64,000 nt of DNA from Pseudomonas sihuiensis (GTDB lineage: Bacteria; Pseudomonadota; Gammaproteobacteria; Pseudomonadales; Pseudomonadaceae). Of the stretch, positions 38,401 through 47,769 are shown piece after piece. The DNA lies in NCBI RefSeq assembly GCF_900106015.1, contig NZ_LT629797.1, forward strand, positions 3,720,001-3,784,000. Direction: 5' to 3'. The position numbers and the translations under genes are program-made. Below the pieces are notes generated by a model. It did not search any database. It had not been told where the DNA came from and worked only from the letters and a program-made list of their open reading frames with translations. Position 1 is the stretch's first letter; each line of letters starts with the position of its first letter.

Positions 38401-40072
38401 ACACGACGGCCACGCCATTCCTCAGACCCTGCAGGAGCGCCTGCAGCAGCTCGGCCAGCAATTCGCCGAACGCCTGCGCCAGGAGCTTCCGCAACTGACG
38501 CAGCAGGGCGAGCAACTGCTCGAGGCCGGCGACGAGCAGCGCAGGCATCTGTTGCAGGCGCTACGCGACCAGCTGCATCGCCTGGCCGGCAGTGCCGGCA
38601 CCTTCGGTTTCGACCAGCTTGGCCAGCAAGCGCGGGAGCTGGAACAACAGGCCGAGCGCTGGCTGGAACATCAGCAACGCCTGCAGCACGAACTCGGCGA
38701 ATTCATCGCGGCGCTGCAACGCCTGGGCAACCAGACCTCCAGCAACGCGGCACCCGGCGCAGTGCAGCAGCAGATACCACAGGCGCTACGTGGAGACACC
38801 GAGTCCCGGCTCATCTACATCCTCGAGGATGAAATAGCCGTAGGCGAAAACATGCGCCTGACCCTGAACAACTTCGGCTATCAGGCCGAGCACTTCAATT
38901 CCATCGCCGGTCTCGATGCGGCCCTGGAGCAGCAGATACCGGACGCGCTGATCGTCGACGTCAACCTGGCCAACGAAGACTGCAGCGGCCTGGACTACGC
39001 TGCGAGCTTGCAGCAGCGCCTGGAGGTGCCCCTGCCGCTGCTGGTGCTGACCCACCAGGATGACTTCGCCACCCAGTTGCAGGCGGTGCGTGCCGGTGCA
39101 TTAGGTTTCTTCGCCAAACCGGTGGACATTCCGCAGCTGGAAAGCCGCCTGGAACGCTGCTTCGCCCAGCAGAGCGGCGAGCCTTACCGGGTGTTGATCG
39201 TCGACGACGACCGCGATCTGGCCAGCCGCTACAGCCTGGTGCTGCGCGATGCCGGCATGCTGGTGGAATTTCTTCAGGACCCGGCGCAGATCTTCGAGCA
39301 TCTGCGCGACTTCAATCCCGAGGTGGTGCTGCTCGACGTCAACATGCCGGACTGTACCGGCCCTGAGCTGGCGCAGATCATCCGTTGCAACGACGACTGG
39401 CTGCGCATCCCGATCATCTACCTGTCGGCGGAAACCGATATCGGCAAGCAGATGAATGCGCTGATCAAGGCCGGCGACGACTTCGTCACCAAGCCGATTT
39501 CCGACAACGCCCTGGTCGCCACCGTGTTCTCCCGCGCTCAGCGCGCACGTCTGCTGTCCAACGCCCTGGCGCGCGACAGCCTCACCGGCCTGCTCAAGCA
39601 TGGCGATATCAAGGAGCAGGTGGCCATCGAGCTGGAGCGCGCGCTACGCAGCGGCGACCGCGCCAGTGTGGTGATGCTGGATATCGATCACTTCAAACGG
39701 GTCAACGACGAACATGGTCACGCCGCCGGCGACAACGTCATCCGCGCCCTGGCCAACCTGCTGCGCCAGCGCCTGCGTCGGGTCGACAGTCTGGGGCGCT
39801 ATGGCGGCGAGGAGTTTCTCGCGGTACTGCCGGACTGCACCCCGCAACAGGCCAAGCAGATCGTCGACGAGATTCGCGAACGCTTCGCCGAGTTGCGCTT
39901 CATCGCCGATGGCGGCGAATTCTCCTGCACCCTGAGTGCTGGTATCGCCGGCACCGATGTGCACAGTGAAGCCGAGCAACTGCGCGAGCGCGCCGACAAG
40001 GCGCTGTATGCGGCCAAGCATGGTGGTCGCAATCAGGTGCAGGTGGCGGCGTCGGAAGAGCATCGCGGCTGA
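38393..40072 (+). CDS. Hpt-REC-REC-GGDEF diguanylate cyclase
   Basis: 559 aa; start at the Met of MDKHDGHAIPQTLQE. The Hpt domain is at about 1-115 with His62 in QLHRLAGSAGTFGF. Receiver 1 has Asp189 (IVDVNLANEDCSG) and receiver 2 has Asp315 (LLDVNMPDCTG). The GGDEF domain has active GGEEF at 471-475 and an RRVD inhibitory site five residues upstream. It looks like the terminal output of the operon: phosphate goes kinase to REC to Hpt to REC, controlling cyclic-di-GMP synthesis. The stop codon lies inside a palindromic repeat (40062-40123). Confidence 0.93.
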   Translation: MDKHDGHAIPQTLQERLQQLGQQFAERLRQELPQLTQQGEQLLEAGDEQRRHLLQALRDQLHRLAGSAGTFGFDQLGQQARELEQQAERWLEHQQRLQHELGEFIAALQRLGNQTSSNAAPGAVQQQIPQALRGDTESRLIYILEDEIAVGENMRLTLNNFGYQAEHFNSIAGLDAALEQQIPDALIVDVNLANEDCSGLDYAASLQQRLEVPLPLLVLTHQDDFATQLQAVRAGALGFFAKPVDIPQLESRLERCFAQQSGEPYRVLIVDDDRDLASRYSLVLRDAGMLVEFLQDPAQIFEHLRDFNPEVVLLDVNMPDCTGPELAQIIRCNDDWLRIPIIYLSAETDIGKQMNALIKAGDDFVTKPISDNALVATVFSRAQRARLLSNALARDSLTGLLKHGDIKEQVAIELERALRSGDRASVVMLDIDHFKRVNDEHGHAAGDNVIRALANLLRQRLRRVDSLGRYGGEEFLAVLPDCTPQQAKQIVDEIRERFAELRFIADGGEFSCTLSAGIAGTDVHSEAEQLRERADKALYAAKHGGRNQVQVAASEEHRG

Positions 40073-40123
40073 AGCCGCTCCTACACCAGCACCACGCTCC
40101 GTAGGAGCGGGTTCAGCCGCGAT
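40062..40123. repeat. REP-like palindrome overlapping the 3' end of the cyclase gene
   Basis: ATCGCGGCTGAAGCCGCTCC... pairs with ...GGAGCGGGTTCAGCCGCGAT. The TGA stop of the Hpt-REC-REC-GGDEF gene is part of the left arm. It is of the GTAGGAGCGG type, also seen at 53672-53742. Confidence 0.85.
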
Positions 40124-40181
40124 AGGAAATGAAGCCCCTAGGGATGCCACTCTTCACATCCACCATAAGCGTTCACCCTGA

Positions 40182-41009
40182 TCAGGCCTCGGCGCGTTGC
40201 ATCAGCTGGCGCTGACGCCACTCCATGAAGGTTTTCAGGAACAGAGTGAGCAGCGCCATGCACGCCAGCAGGCCGGCGGCAGTGAAGGCCGCCGCGGGCT
40301 TGTAGTCGTTGTTGAGCTGGTCGACCAACAGCGGCAAGGTCAGGGTCTGGTTGATGATGGTGCCGGAGACCACCGATACCGCGCCGAACTCACCGACCGC
40401 GCGCGCATTGGTCACCACCACGCCGTACAGCAGCGCCCATTTGATCTTCGGCAGGCTAATGCGGCGGAAGATCTGCCAGCCGCTGGCACCCAGGCACATG
40501 GCAGCGGCTTCTTCGTCCTGGCCCTGGGCCTGCATCACCGGAATCAGAATGCGCGCCACATAGGGCGCGGTGACGAATACGGTGACCATGACGATGCCCG
40601 GCCAGGCGAACATCAACTGCATGCCGTTATCGTAGAACCAGCGGCCGATGAAGCTCTCCAGGCCGTAGACCACCAGATAACAGAGGCCGGCGACCACCGG
40701 CGATACCGCATAGGGAATGTCGACCAGCGTGGTCAGCAGTTTGCGCCCGCGAAAATCGTAGTGCGTCACGCACCAGGCCAGGCAAATGCCGAAGCACAGG
40801 TTCAGCGGCACGGTGATGGCGGCCACCAGCAGGGTCAACCCGATGGCGTGGAGCATGTAGTCCTCGCCGAGGTTGCTCCACAGCAGGTCAAGCCCACCAG
40901 CCAGCGCCTTGGTGAAGATCAGCGCCAGCGGCACCAGCAGAATCAGCGCCACCACCATCAGACCGAGGATTACCAGCGCCCACTGGCGCCAATCTTGGGG
41001 CTTTTTCAT
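40182..41009 (-). CDS. cysW: Sulfate/thiosulfate ABC permease CysW
   Basis: Inner-membrane permease subunit, 275 aa from the Met of MKKPQDWRQW, whose ATG overlaps the cysT stop (ATGA). A start six codons earlier (41027, MATARS) is possible and has a slightly better-spaced Shine-Dalgarno. There are six hydrophobic segments. The EAA loop EEAAAMCLGASGWQIFRRISLPKIKWALLYG docks the ATPase, and GEFGAVSVVSG is typical of CysW. The expected next gene, cysA for the ATPase, is missing; a repeat and the convergent signalling operon follow. Confidence 0.93.
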   Translation of the reverse strand: MKKPQDWRQWALVILGLMVVALILLVPLALIFTKALAGGLDLLWSNLGEDYMLHAIGLTLLVAAITVPLNLCFGICLAWCVTHYDFRGRKLLTTLVDIPYAVSPVVAGLCYLVVYGLESFIGRWFYDNGMQLMFAWPGIVMVTVFVTAPYVARILIPVMQAQGQDEEAAAMCLGASGWQIFRRISLPKIKWALLYGVVVTNARAVGEFGAVSVVSGTIINQTLTLPLLVDQLNNDYKPAAAFTAAGLLACMALLTLFLKTFMEWRQRQLMQRAEA

Positions 41010-41845
41010 CGACCTTGCCGTTGCCATGCGAACAGACGTCCCTGCACGACCTGCAGGAGGAACAGAAGAGTCAGCGAGGCAAGCAGGATCACCGAAGCAA
41101 TGGCCGCCGCCGCCGGGTAATTGAACTCCTGCAGACGGACGAAAATCATCAGCGAGCTGACCTCCGTCTGGTAGGGAATGTTGCCGGCGATCATGATCAC
41201 CGCGCCGAACTCGCCGAGGCTGCGCACGAAGGCCTGCGAGCCACCGGTGACCAGCGCCGGGGTCAGAGTCGGCAGGATCACCTTGCGAAAGGTCTGCACG
41301 CGGCTGGCGCCCAGGGTGCGCGCGGCCTCCTCGTATTCCGAGCCAAGATCCTGCAGCACCGGCTGCACGGTACGCACCACGAAGGGAATGCTGGTAAAGA
41401 CCATCGCCACCACGATACCGGCGTAGGCGTAGGCCACCTTGAAGCCCAGCCACTGGCCGATCCAGCCGTTGGGTACCAGCAGCGCGGCGAGGGTCAGGCC
41501 GGCGACCGAGGTCGGCAGGGCAAACGGCAGGTCGACCAGCGCATCGACGATGCGCCGACCAGGGAAGTCGTAGCGGGTGATGACCCAGGCCAGCAGCAGA
41601 CCCAGCACCAGCACCGCCAGCGTCGAGTAGAAGGCCGCCGAGATGGTCACCTTGTAGGTCTGCACCACACGCGGATCGCTGATCGCGAACCAGTACTGCG
41701 CCCAGGTCATGTCGCTGACGTACAACAGCAGCGCCGACAGCGGCAACAGGATCACCAGCGACAGGTACAGCACGCTGACGCCGAAGCTCAGGCCGAAGCC
41801 AGGCAGCAGCGGAGTCTGCAGGAAGAACAGCGTCGGTTTACTCAC
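41006..41845 (-). CDS. cysT: Sulfate/thiosulfate ABC permease CysT (CysU)
   Basis: Inner-membrane permease, 279 aa if it begins at the GTG of VSKPTLFFLQTPLLPGFG. The track-type ATG start at 41893 would add 16 residues with no homology I can see. There are six hydrophobic segments, SDPRVVQTYKVT, DLPFALPTSVAGL, the EAA loop EEAARTLGASRVQTFRKVILP and GEFGAVIMIAGNIP. Partner of CysW and Sbp. Between it and sbp lie two repeats (41914-42107), which may lower permease expression relative to the binding protein. Confidence 0.93.
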   Translation of the reverse strand: MSKPTLFFLQTPLLPGFGLSFGVSVLYLSLVILLPLSALLLYVSDMTWAQYWFAISDPRVVQTYKVTISAAFYSTLAVLVLGLLLAWVITRYDFPGRRIVDALVDLPFALPTSVAGLTLAALLVPNGWIGQWLGFKVAYAYAGIVVAMVFTSIPFVVRTVQPVLQDLGSEYEEAARTLGASRVQTFRKVILPTLTPALVTGGSQAFVRSLGEFGAVIMIAGNIPYQTEVSSLMIFVRLQEFNYPAAAAIASVILLASLTLLFLLQVVQGRLFAWQRQGR

Positions 41846-41913
41846 GAAAAGCTCGGCTCTACAAATGCAGTTGGCCGCCAATAAGGCGGCCAACTGACCA
41901 TTACGATGCTCGC

Positions 41914-41965
41914 GTAGGGCGGGTGTAACCCGCCACTCATGGCTGGCGGGTTACACCCGCCCTAA
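41914..41965. repeat. REP-like palindrome between sbp and cysT
   Basis: GTAGGGCGGGTGTAACCCGC... and ...GCGGGTTACACCCGCCCTAA. Same family as 6081-6135. It abuts copy 2 of the dispersed repeat. Confidence 0.85.
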
Positions 41966-42107
41966 CAGGCCGTTGAAAAACTACCTACGTTGGCAATACT
42001 GCGTTAAAAATGGCCTCAAAATGCTCATTTACAGCACGTAAACTGCGCTTTTTCGGCCGTTTTTGCCTTGTCTTGCCTGCCTCGCCTACGTTTTTCAACA
42101 GCCTGCT
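41966..42107 (+). repeat. Dispersed ~150-bp intergenic repeat, copy 2
   Basis: CAGGCCGTTGAAAAACTACC to GTTTTTCAACAGCCTG. Aligned by eye with 15925-16078, it shares GCGTTAAAAA, CCTCAAAATGCTCATTTACA, CACGTAAA and CGCCTACGTTTTTCAAC. Confidence 0.9.
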
Positions 42108-42124
42108 ACGCCAGACCGGCGCGC

Positions 42125-43141
42125 TCAGCGCCCAGTCGCGAGAAGCTGGTCAAGGATACCACCGTTGTCGAAGTGCTTGGCGGTGATGTCATCCCAGCTA
42201 CCGAGGATCTCGTTCGGGTTGATCAGGCGTACCGGTGCGAACTGCGCCTTGGTCGCCTCGACCACTTCCAGGTTGTGCACGCGGTAGTTGTAGCGGGTCA
42301 GCAGCTGCTGGATGTCCTTGCTGTACTGGAAGTCGAGGAAGGCCTTGGCCTGCTCGCGGGTGCCGCGCTCGTCGGCCACCTTGTCGACGATGGCCACCGG
42401 GAACTCGGCCAGCACGCTGACTTCCGGCACCACGATTTCCAGGTTGGCAGACTTGAACTCGTCACCCTTGGCGATGTTGATCACTTCCGACTCGAAGGTC
42501 AGCAGCACGTCGCCCTGGCCGTTCTGGGCGAAGGCCACGGTGGCGCCACGGCCGCCAGTGGGGAAGTTCTCGACGTTCTTCAGCAGCTTGCCGACGAAGG
42601 CCTTTACCTTCTCCTCGTCGCCATTGAATTTCTCGTTGGCGAACAGCCAGGCGCCCAGGTAACTGTAGCGGGCGTTGCCGGAGGTTTTCGGGTTGGGGAA
42701 TACCAGCTTCACGTCGTCGCGAATCAGGTCATCCCAGCTCTTGATGTTCTTCGGGTTGCCTTCACGCACCAGGAACGCGGTGGTGCTGTAGTACGGCGAG
42801 GCGTTGTTGGGGAACTGCTTGGCCCAGTCTTCACGCAGCAGACCGCGCTTGGCCAGGATGTCCACATCGGTTACCTGGTTAAAGGTGACGACGTCGACCT
42901 TCTTGCCCTGGATGATGTCCTGCGCCTGACGCGAGGTACCGGCGAAGGACTGGATGATCTTCACTTCCTTGCCGCTCTGCTGCTTCCAGTGCTCGACGAA
43001 CAGCGGATTGATCTCGCCGAACAGCTCGCGGGCGATGTCGTAGGAGGCGTTGTGGAACGGCGTGTCGGCAGCAGCATGGCTCAGCGAGCCAGTCAGCAGG
43101 GTGGCACTGGCCACACTGGCCAGGAGGATCTTCTTCAGCAT
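42125..43141 (-). CDS. sbp: Periplasmic sulfate-binding protein
   Basis: 338 aa. The start at the Met of MLKKILLASVASATLL has AAGGAAG upstream; signal cleavage is after SHAAA. The Sbp fold motifs are NASYDIARELFGEINPLF, QSFAGTSRQAQDII, FPNPKTSGNARYSYLGAW and TFESEVINIA. It captures sulfate/thiosulfate for CysTW. Reading the whole mature sequence, I find no Met and no Cys, a known sulfur-saving trait of sulfate-starvation proteins. An AT-rich promoter region lies upstream. Confidence 0.95.
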   Translation of the reverse strand: MLKKILLASVASATLLTGSLSHAAADTPFHNASYDIARELFGEINPLFVEHWKQQSGKEVKIIQSFAGTSRQAQDIIQGKKVDVVTFNQVTDVDILAKRGLLREDWAKQFPNNASPYYSTTAFLVREGNPKNIKSWDDLIRDDVKLVFPNPKTSGNARYSYLGAWLFANEKFNGDEEKVKAFVGKLLKNVENFPTGGRGATVAFAQNGQGDVLLTFESEVINIAKGDEFKSANLEIVVPEVSVLAEFPVAIVDKVADERGTREQAKAFLDFQYSKDIQQLLTRYNYRVHNLEVVEATKAQFAPVRLINPNEILGSWDDITAKHFDNGGILDQLLATGR

Positions 43142-43422
43142 GAGCGGCTTCCTTATCGTTGGCAGAGCCTGCAAGCAGGCGTTTTGATGGCGCGATTGTG
43201 GCGCAACGGTATATATCCGAAAAATACTATTTTCTTATCTGCTTATAACCAGATAAAAATCAACCACGCCATCAGACGAACCCGCCGCATAGGTGCGGCC
43301 AGGGAAAGACGGGGAAGCATACGGGAAGGAGCCGGAAGTGGCGAACAAGGAGGAGCGCGGGAAGTAACGGTGGCACCTTGCCCCGGCCGCCCCGAGGAGC
43401 GGCCAGGGTGGCGCAAGAGCGA
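43142..43422 (-). promoter_or_regulatory. Promoter region of sbp
   Basis: 281 bases, strongly AT-rich at 43205-43262. It contains a 7-bp inverted repeat TTATCTG (43235-43241) / CAGATAA (43250-43256) and the 9-mer TTATAACCA at 43243-43251, about 100 bases before the sbp start. The same 9-mer occurs upstream of lsfA. CysB control is likely from the function of the gene, but no established site was recognised. Confidence 0.5.
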
Positions 43423-43638
43423 TCAGAGCTTGGCGATGGACACTTCGGTGGATTTCACGAAAGCGATCACTTCACTGCCCACCTGCAATTCCAGTTCGCG
43501 CACGGAGCGGGTGGTGATCACCGAGGTGACGATGCCGGCGGCAGTCTGCACGTCGATTTCCGACAGCACGTCGCCGATGACGATTTCCTTGATGCTGCCC
43601 TTGAACTGGTTACGCACGTTGATGGCTTTGATGGTCAT
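43423..43638 (-). CDS. ssuF: Mop/TOBE-domain molybdopterin-binding-like protein (SsuF)
   Basis: 71 aa, a single Mop/TOBE domain (MTIKAINVRNQFKGSIKEI, VTSVITTRSVRELELQVGSEVIAFVKSTEV). Start backed by AGGAG. It is the last gene of ssuE-A-D-C-B-F, as known in Pseudomonas, where SsuF is needed for sulfonate use by an unclear mechanism. Met1 is its only sulfur residue. A palindromic repeat separates it from ssuB. Confidence 0.88.
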   Translation of the reverse strand: MTIKAINVRNQFKGSIKEIVIGDVLSEIDVQTAAGIVTSVITTRSVRELELQVGSEVIAFVKSTEVSIAKL

Positions 43639-43664
43639 GGTGTTTCTCCTGATGGTCCACTGAT

Positions 43665-43721
43665 GTAGCCCGGATGCAATCCGGGGAATTCTTGAGCCGT
43701 CCCGGATTACATCCGGGCTAC
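43665..43721. repeat. REP-like palindrome between ssuB and ssuF
   Basis: GTAGCCCGGATGCAATCCGG and CCCGGATTACATCCGGGCTAC arms. Same family as 46659-46717 and the arms at 45346-45450. Confidence 0.85.
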
Positions 43722-43725
43722 GGTC

Positions 43726-44526
43726 TCACAGCGCCCAACGCAATTGCGTGGGCAGAGGTGATACGGGGTCTGGTGGGGTCGGCAACTCCGGCTGTGCCAG
43801 CACCCGGTCGAGCACCCGCGCTTCCAACGCAGCCAGCAGCGGCGAGCCATGCGGACGCGGGCGCAGCAGTTGCACATCGAGGTCGAGGCCGATCTGACCG
43901 TCCTCGATGAGAATTACCCGGTCCGCTACGGCCACCGCTTCGGCGACGTCGTGGGTGACCAGCAGCACGGTGAAGCCATGCTGCTGCCACAGACGTTCGA
44001 TCAGTTGCTGCATCTCGATGCGGGTCAGCGCATCCAGCGCGCCCAGCGGCTCATCGAGCAGCAGCAGGCGCGGCCGATGGATCAATGCACGGGCCAGGGC
44101 CACGCGCTGCTTCTGCCCGCCGGACAGTGCCGCCGGCCACTCATTGGCACGATCCGCCAGGCCGACCGCCGCCAGGGCTTCCTCGGCCTGCTTGCGCCAG
44201 TTGCCGGAAAGACCCAGGCCGACGTTGTCGATCACCCGCTTCCAGGGCAGCAGACGCGAGTCCTGGAACATCAGGCGAATGTCTTCACGCACCGCGTTGA
44301 GCGAGCCATTGCCGGCCAGCAACTGGCCACCGCTGGGCTGATCCAGACCGGCCAGCAGGCGCAGCAGCGTGCTCTTGCCACAGCCGCTGCGGCCGACCAC
44401 GGCGACGAACTGGCCGGCCGGGATATGCAGGTCGATGCCCTTGAGCACCTGGCGCTCGCCGAAGGATTTCTCGATCTTCTCGATCGCCAGGGGAATGCCC
44501 TGACGAATGTTATGCAGCGCTGTCAT
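43726..44526 (-). CDS. ssuB: Sulfonate ABC transporter ATP-binding protein
   Basis: 266 aa. Walker [18 protein letters not shown]-loop [14 protein letters not shown], signature [15 protein letters not shown], Walker [13 protein letters not shown] and the switch His in [10 protein letters not shown] are all intact. Its ATG overlaps the ssuC stop. It energises alkanesulfonate import with SsuC and SsuA. Confidence 0.95.
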   Translation of the reverse strand: MTALHNIRQGIPLAIEKIEKSFGERQVLKGIDLHIPAGQFVAVVGRSGCGKSTLLRLLAGLDQPSGGQLLAGNGSLNAVREDIRLMFQDSRLLPWKRVIDNVGLGLSGNWRKQAEEALAAVGLADRANEWPAALSGGQKQRVALARALIHRPRLLLLDEPLGALDALTRIEMQQLIERLWQQHGFTVLLVTHDVAEAVAVADRVILIEDGQIGLDLDVQLLRPRPHGSPLLAALEARVLDRVLAQPELPTPPDPVSPLPTQLRWAL

Positions 44527-45317
44527 TGCCCACCTGCCTTGACCTGATAGGCCGGATGCCAGCGCAGCCAGATGCGCTCAAGACCACGGGCGGCGACGTC
44601 GGCCAGCTTGCCGAGCACCGCGTAGAGCAGAATCGCCAGCACCACCACATCGGTCTGCAGGAATTCGCGGGCGTTCATCGCCAGGTAGCCAATGCCACTG
44701 CTGGCAGAGATGGTCTCCGCGACGATCAGCGTCAGCCACATGAAGCCCAGAGCGAAACGCACGCCAACCAGGATCGACGGCAACGCACCCGGCAGGATCA
44801 CCTGACGGAACAGCGAGAAGCCGGACAAGCCATAGCTGCGCGCCATCTCCACCAGCGCCGGATCGACGTTGCGGATGCCGTGGTAGGTGTTGAGGTAGAT
44901 CGGGAACAGCGTGCCGAGCGCGACCAGGAACACCTTGGCCGCCTCGTCGATGCCGAACCAGAGGATCACCAGCGGGATCAGCGCCAGGTGCGGCACGTTG
45001 CGAATCATCTGCACCGAACTGTCGAGAAAGCGCTCGCCCCATTTCGAAAGGCCGGTGATAAAGCCCAGCAGCAAGCCGATGCCGCCGCCAATGGCGAAGC
45101 CGATACCGGCGCGCTGGCCACTGATCGCCAGGTGCTGCCAGATTTCGCCGGAGGCCAGCAGCGCCCAGCCGGCGGCGAGCACGGCGCTGGGCGCCGGCAG
45201 GATGCGGCTGGACAGCCAACCGCTGGCCACCGCCAGTTGCCAGGCGGCCAGCAGCCCCAGCGGCAAGGCCCAGGGCGCAGCGCGAAGAGCCAGTTTGTGA
45301 AGAGTCGTGTTGCTCAT
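44523..45317 (-). CDS. ssuC: Sulfonate ABC transporter permease
   Basis: 264 aa. The start at the Met of [16 protein letters not shown] has GAGGCAACC upstream; the longer open frame is repeat DNA. There are six hydrophobic segments. The EAA-type loop is [29 protein letters not shown]. It pairs with SsuB and overlaps it by ATGA. A large repeat cluster lies between it and ssuD. Confidence 0.95.
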   Translation of the reverse strand: MSNTTLHKLALRAAPWALPLGLLAAWQLAVASGWLSSRILPAPSAVLAAGWALLASGEIWQHLAISGQRAGIGFAIGGGIGLLLGFITGLSKWGERFLDSSVQMIRNVPHLALIPLVILWFGIDEAAKVFLVALGTLFPIYLNTYHGIRNVDPALVEMARSYGLSGFSLFRQVILPGALPSILVGVRFALGFMWLTLIVAETISASSGIGYLAMNAREFLQTDVVVLAILLYAVLGKLADVAARGLERIWLRWHPAYQVKAGGQ

Positions 45318-45345
45318 GGTTGCCTCGAAAAATTCTGTATCTCTG

Positions 45346-45450
45346 TCCCCGGATTGCATTCGGGCCACATCGGCCCTCTCCCCAACCCTCTCCCGCTTGC
45401 GGGAGAGGGGCTGGGGGAGAGGGTGCTTTTCAGTCCGTAGCCCGGATGCA
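45346..45450. repeat. Repeat cluster between ssuD and ssuC
   Basis: Outer arms CCCCGGATTGCATTCGGGCC and GTAGCCCGGATGCAATCCGG (REP family) enclose a second palindrome, CCCTCTCCCCAACCCTCTCC... to GGGAGAGGG at 45374-45423, a common dispersed type in Pseudomonas and Xanthomonas. Confidence 0.85.
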
Positions 45451-45479
45451 ATCCGGGGCAACCAGTGACTGCACCAACC

Positions 45480-46628
45480 TCAACTCGCCGAAGCCGCCTT
45501 CGGCAAAATGTCGCTGGAGATCATTTCGCCGAACGGGCTGACATAACCGCGACTTTCCGGACGCTGCGGCTGGGCTACGTCCAGATGCGGGAACAGCAGT
45601 TCGGCGACCCGGTACGACTCTTCCAGATGCGGGTAGCCGGAGAAGATGAAGGTGTCGATGCCCAGCTCCGCATACTCCTTGACCCGAGCTGCCACGGTCG
45701 GGCCATCGCCGACCAGCGCAGTGCCAGCGCCGCCGCGCACCAGGCCGACACCGGCCCAGAGGTTCGGCGACACTTCCAGGTTGTCGGTCTTGCCACCGTG
45801 CAAAGCGGCCATGCGCTGTTGGCCAACGGAGTCGAAGCGCGCCAGCGACGCCTGGGCACGGTCGATGGTGTCCTGATCCAGGTGGCTGATCAGGCGATCC
45901 GCCGCCGCCCAGGCTTCCTCATTGGTCTCGCGCACGATCACGTGCAGGCGAATGCCGAAGCGCACTTCGCGGCCCTGCGCAGCAGCCTTCTCGCGCACCT
46001 GAGCGATCTTCTCGGCCACCGCAGCCGGCGGCTCGCCCCAGGTCAGGTACAGCTCGACCTGCTCGGCGGCCAGATCCTGCGCCGCGTCGGACGACCCACC
46101 GAAATACAGCGGCGGACGCGGCTGCTGGATCGGCGGGTAGAGCAGCTTGGCGCCCTTCACCTGGATATGCTTGCCGTCGTAGTCGACGGTTTCGCCTTCC
46201 AGAACGCGGCGCCAGATACGGGTGAATTCGACGGAAGCCTCATAGCGCTCGGCGTGCGACAGGTGCAGACCATCGCCGGCCAGCTCGTCCGGATCGCCCC
46301 CGGTCACCAGATTGAACAGCGCACGGCCGTTCGACAGGCGATCCAGGGTCGCCGCCTGGCGCGCAGCCACGGTCGGCGAAATGATCCCCGGGCGCAGGGC
46401 AACGAGAAACTTCAGATTCTGCGTGAGCGGGATCAGCGAGGCGGCCACCAGCCAGGAGTCCTCGCAGGAACGCCCGGTGGGAATCAGCACGCCGCCATAA
46501 CCGAGGCGGTCAGCCGCCTGGGCGACCTGGGCCAGGTAGCCGTGGTCGACGGCGCGCGCGCCTTCGGCGGTGCCCAGGTACTTGCCATCGCCATGGGTAG
46601 GCAGGAACCAGAAGATGTTGAGGCTCAT
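45480..46628 (-). CDS. ssuD: FMNH2-dependent alkanesulfonate monooxygenase
   Basis: 382 aa. The start at the Met of [19 protein letters not shown] has AGGAGA upstream. Luciferase-like TIM-barrel enzyme that cleaves alkanesulfonates to aldehyde and sulfite using FMNH2 from SsuE. Motifs: [14 protein letters not shown] with the conserved Cys, [35 protein letters not shown] and [10 protein letters not shown]. It contains only one Cys and three Met. Confidence 0.96.
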   Translation of the reverse strand: MSLNIFWFLPTHGDGKYLGTAEGARAVDHGYLAQVAQAADRLGYGGVLIPTGRSCEDSWLVAASLIPLTQNLKFLVALRPGIISPTVAARQAATLDRLSNGRALFNLVTGGDPDELAGDGLHLSHAERYEASVEFTRIWRRVLEGETVDYDGKHIQVKGAKLLYPPIQQPRPPLYFGGSSDAAQDLAAEQVELYLTWGEPPAAVAEKIAQVREKAAAQGREVRFGIRLHVIVRETNEEAWAAADRLISHLDQDTIDRAQASLARFDSVGQQRMAALHGGKTDNLEVSPNLWAGVGLVRGGAGTALVGDGPTVAARVKEYAELGIDTFIFSGYPHLEESYRVAELLFPHLDVAQPQRPESRGYVSPFGEMISSDILPKAASAS

Positions 46629-46658
46629 GGAGTTGTCTCCTTTCACGAAAGCGTTGAC

Positions 46659-46717
46659 GTAGCCCGGATGCAATCCGGGAAATACCGTGTGGCTGCCCCG
46701 GATTGCATCCGGGCTAC
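46659..46717. repeat. REP-like palindrome between ssuA and ssuD
   Basis: GTAGCCCGGATGCAATCCGG... pairs with CCCCGGATTGCATCCGGGCT(AC). Confidence 0.85.
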
Positions 46718-46720
46718 GGG

Positions 46721-47686
46721 TTACTGGTTCTGCGCGACCTTGGCCGGCGGATTCCAGATCACGTCCTTGATGGTCAGCTGCTTGGGGATCAGCTTCAGCT
46801 CAGTGAAGGTATCGGCGATCTTCTGCTGCGCCTCGACCACCTCCGGGCTGATGAACTGCGCGCCGTAACCCTGGCGCTCGACGGCCTGGCGGGTGATTTC
46901 CGGGGACAGGCCGATCAGCGGCGCGACCTGGCTGGTGGCTTCGTCGAGGTTGCCCTTGACCCACTCGCCGACGCCGCGGATTTCCTCGACCAGCGTGCCG
47001 ACCACCTGCGGGTTCTTCTCGGCATAGGTGCGGGTCGCCAGGTAGAACTGGTGGTTGTCCACCAGACCGCTACCGTCACGCAGGGTGCGGGCCTGCAATT
47101 GCTTCTCGGCGGCGGACTGGAACGGGTCCCAGATCACCCAGGCATCGACGCTGCCACGCTCGAAGGCGGCGCGGGCATCGGCGGGCGGCAGGTAGACCGG
47201 GGTGATGTCGCCGTACTTGAGGCCGGCGTCTTCCAGCGCGCGCACCAGCAGGTAATGCACGTTGGAGCCCTTGTTCAGGGCGACCTTCTTGCCCTTGAGT
47301 TCGGCCACCGATTTGATCGGCGAATCTTTCGGCACGAGGATCGCCTCGCCGGTTGGGGCCGGCGGCTCATGGGCGACGTAGAGCAGGTCAGCGCCAGCTG
47401 CCTGAGCGAACACCGGTGGGGTTTCACCGGTGACACCGAAATCCACGGAGCCGACGTTGAGACCCTCGAGCAGTTGCGGACCGCCCGGGAACTCCGTCCA
47501 CTTGACCTCCACGCCCTGCTCGGCCAAGCGTTTTTCCAGGGTGCCCTTGGCCTTGAGCAGCACCAGGGTGCCGTATTTCTGATAGCCGATACGCAATGTC
47601 TCGGCTTGTGCATGAGTGATGGCGCCGAAGGAAATGGCCGCGGCAAACAGGGCGACCAGGCTTCGACGCAAAGTAATGGTGCGCAT
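46721..47686 (-). CDS. ssuA: Sulfonate-binding periplasmic protein
   Basis: 321 aa with signal peptide [20 protein letters not shown]... cut after AQA. SsuA motifs: [55 protein letters not shown] and DAWVIWDPF. It binds aliphatic sulfonates for SsuBC. The mature chain has no Met and no Cys, like Sbp. AGGGAGAG precedes the start. Confidence 0.96.
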   Translation of the reverse strand: MRTITLRRSLVALFAAAISFGAITHAQAETLRIGYQKYGTLVLLKAKGTLEKRLAEQGVEVKWTEFPGGPQLLEGLNVGSVDFGVTGETPPVFAQAAGADLLYVAHEPPAPTGEAILVPKDSPIKSVAELKGKKVALNKGSNVHYLLVRALEDAGLKYGDITPVYLPPADARAAFERGSVDAWVIWDPFQSAAEKQLQARTLRDGSGLVDNHQFYLATRTYAEKNPQVVGTLVEEIRGVGEWVKGNLDEATSQVAPLIGLSPEITRQAVERQGYGAQFISPEVVEAQQKIADTFTELKLIPKQLTIKDVIWNPPAKVAQNQ

Positions 47687-47769
47687 GGCGCTCTCCCTTT
47701 GCTGTGATGTCTTGGTTGGCTACCTGCTTGCCCGTTGGCGGGCGAGTAAGGCGGGGTGTTACAGATGGA

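Noticed and set aside
42068-43663. 531-codon plus-strand open frame across sbp and ssuF
   Set aside because: Runs antisense through two well-supported genes and the promoter between them.
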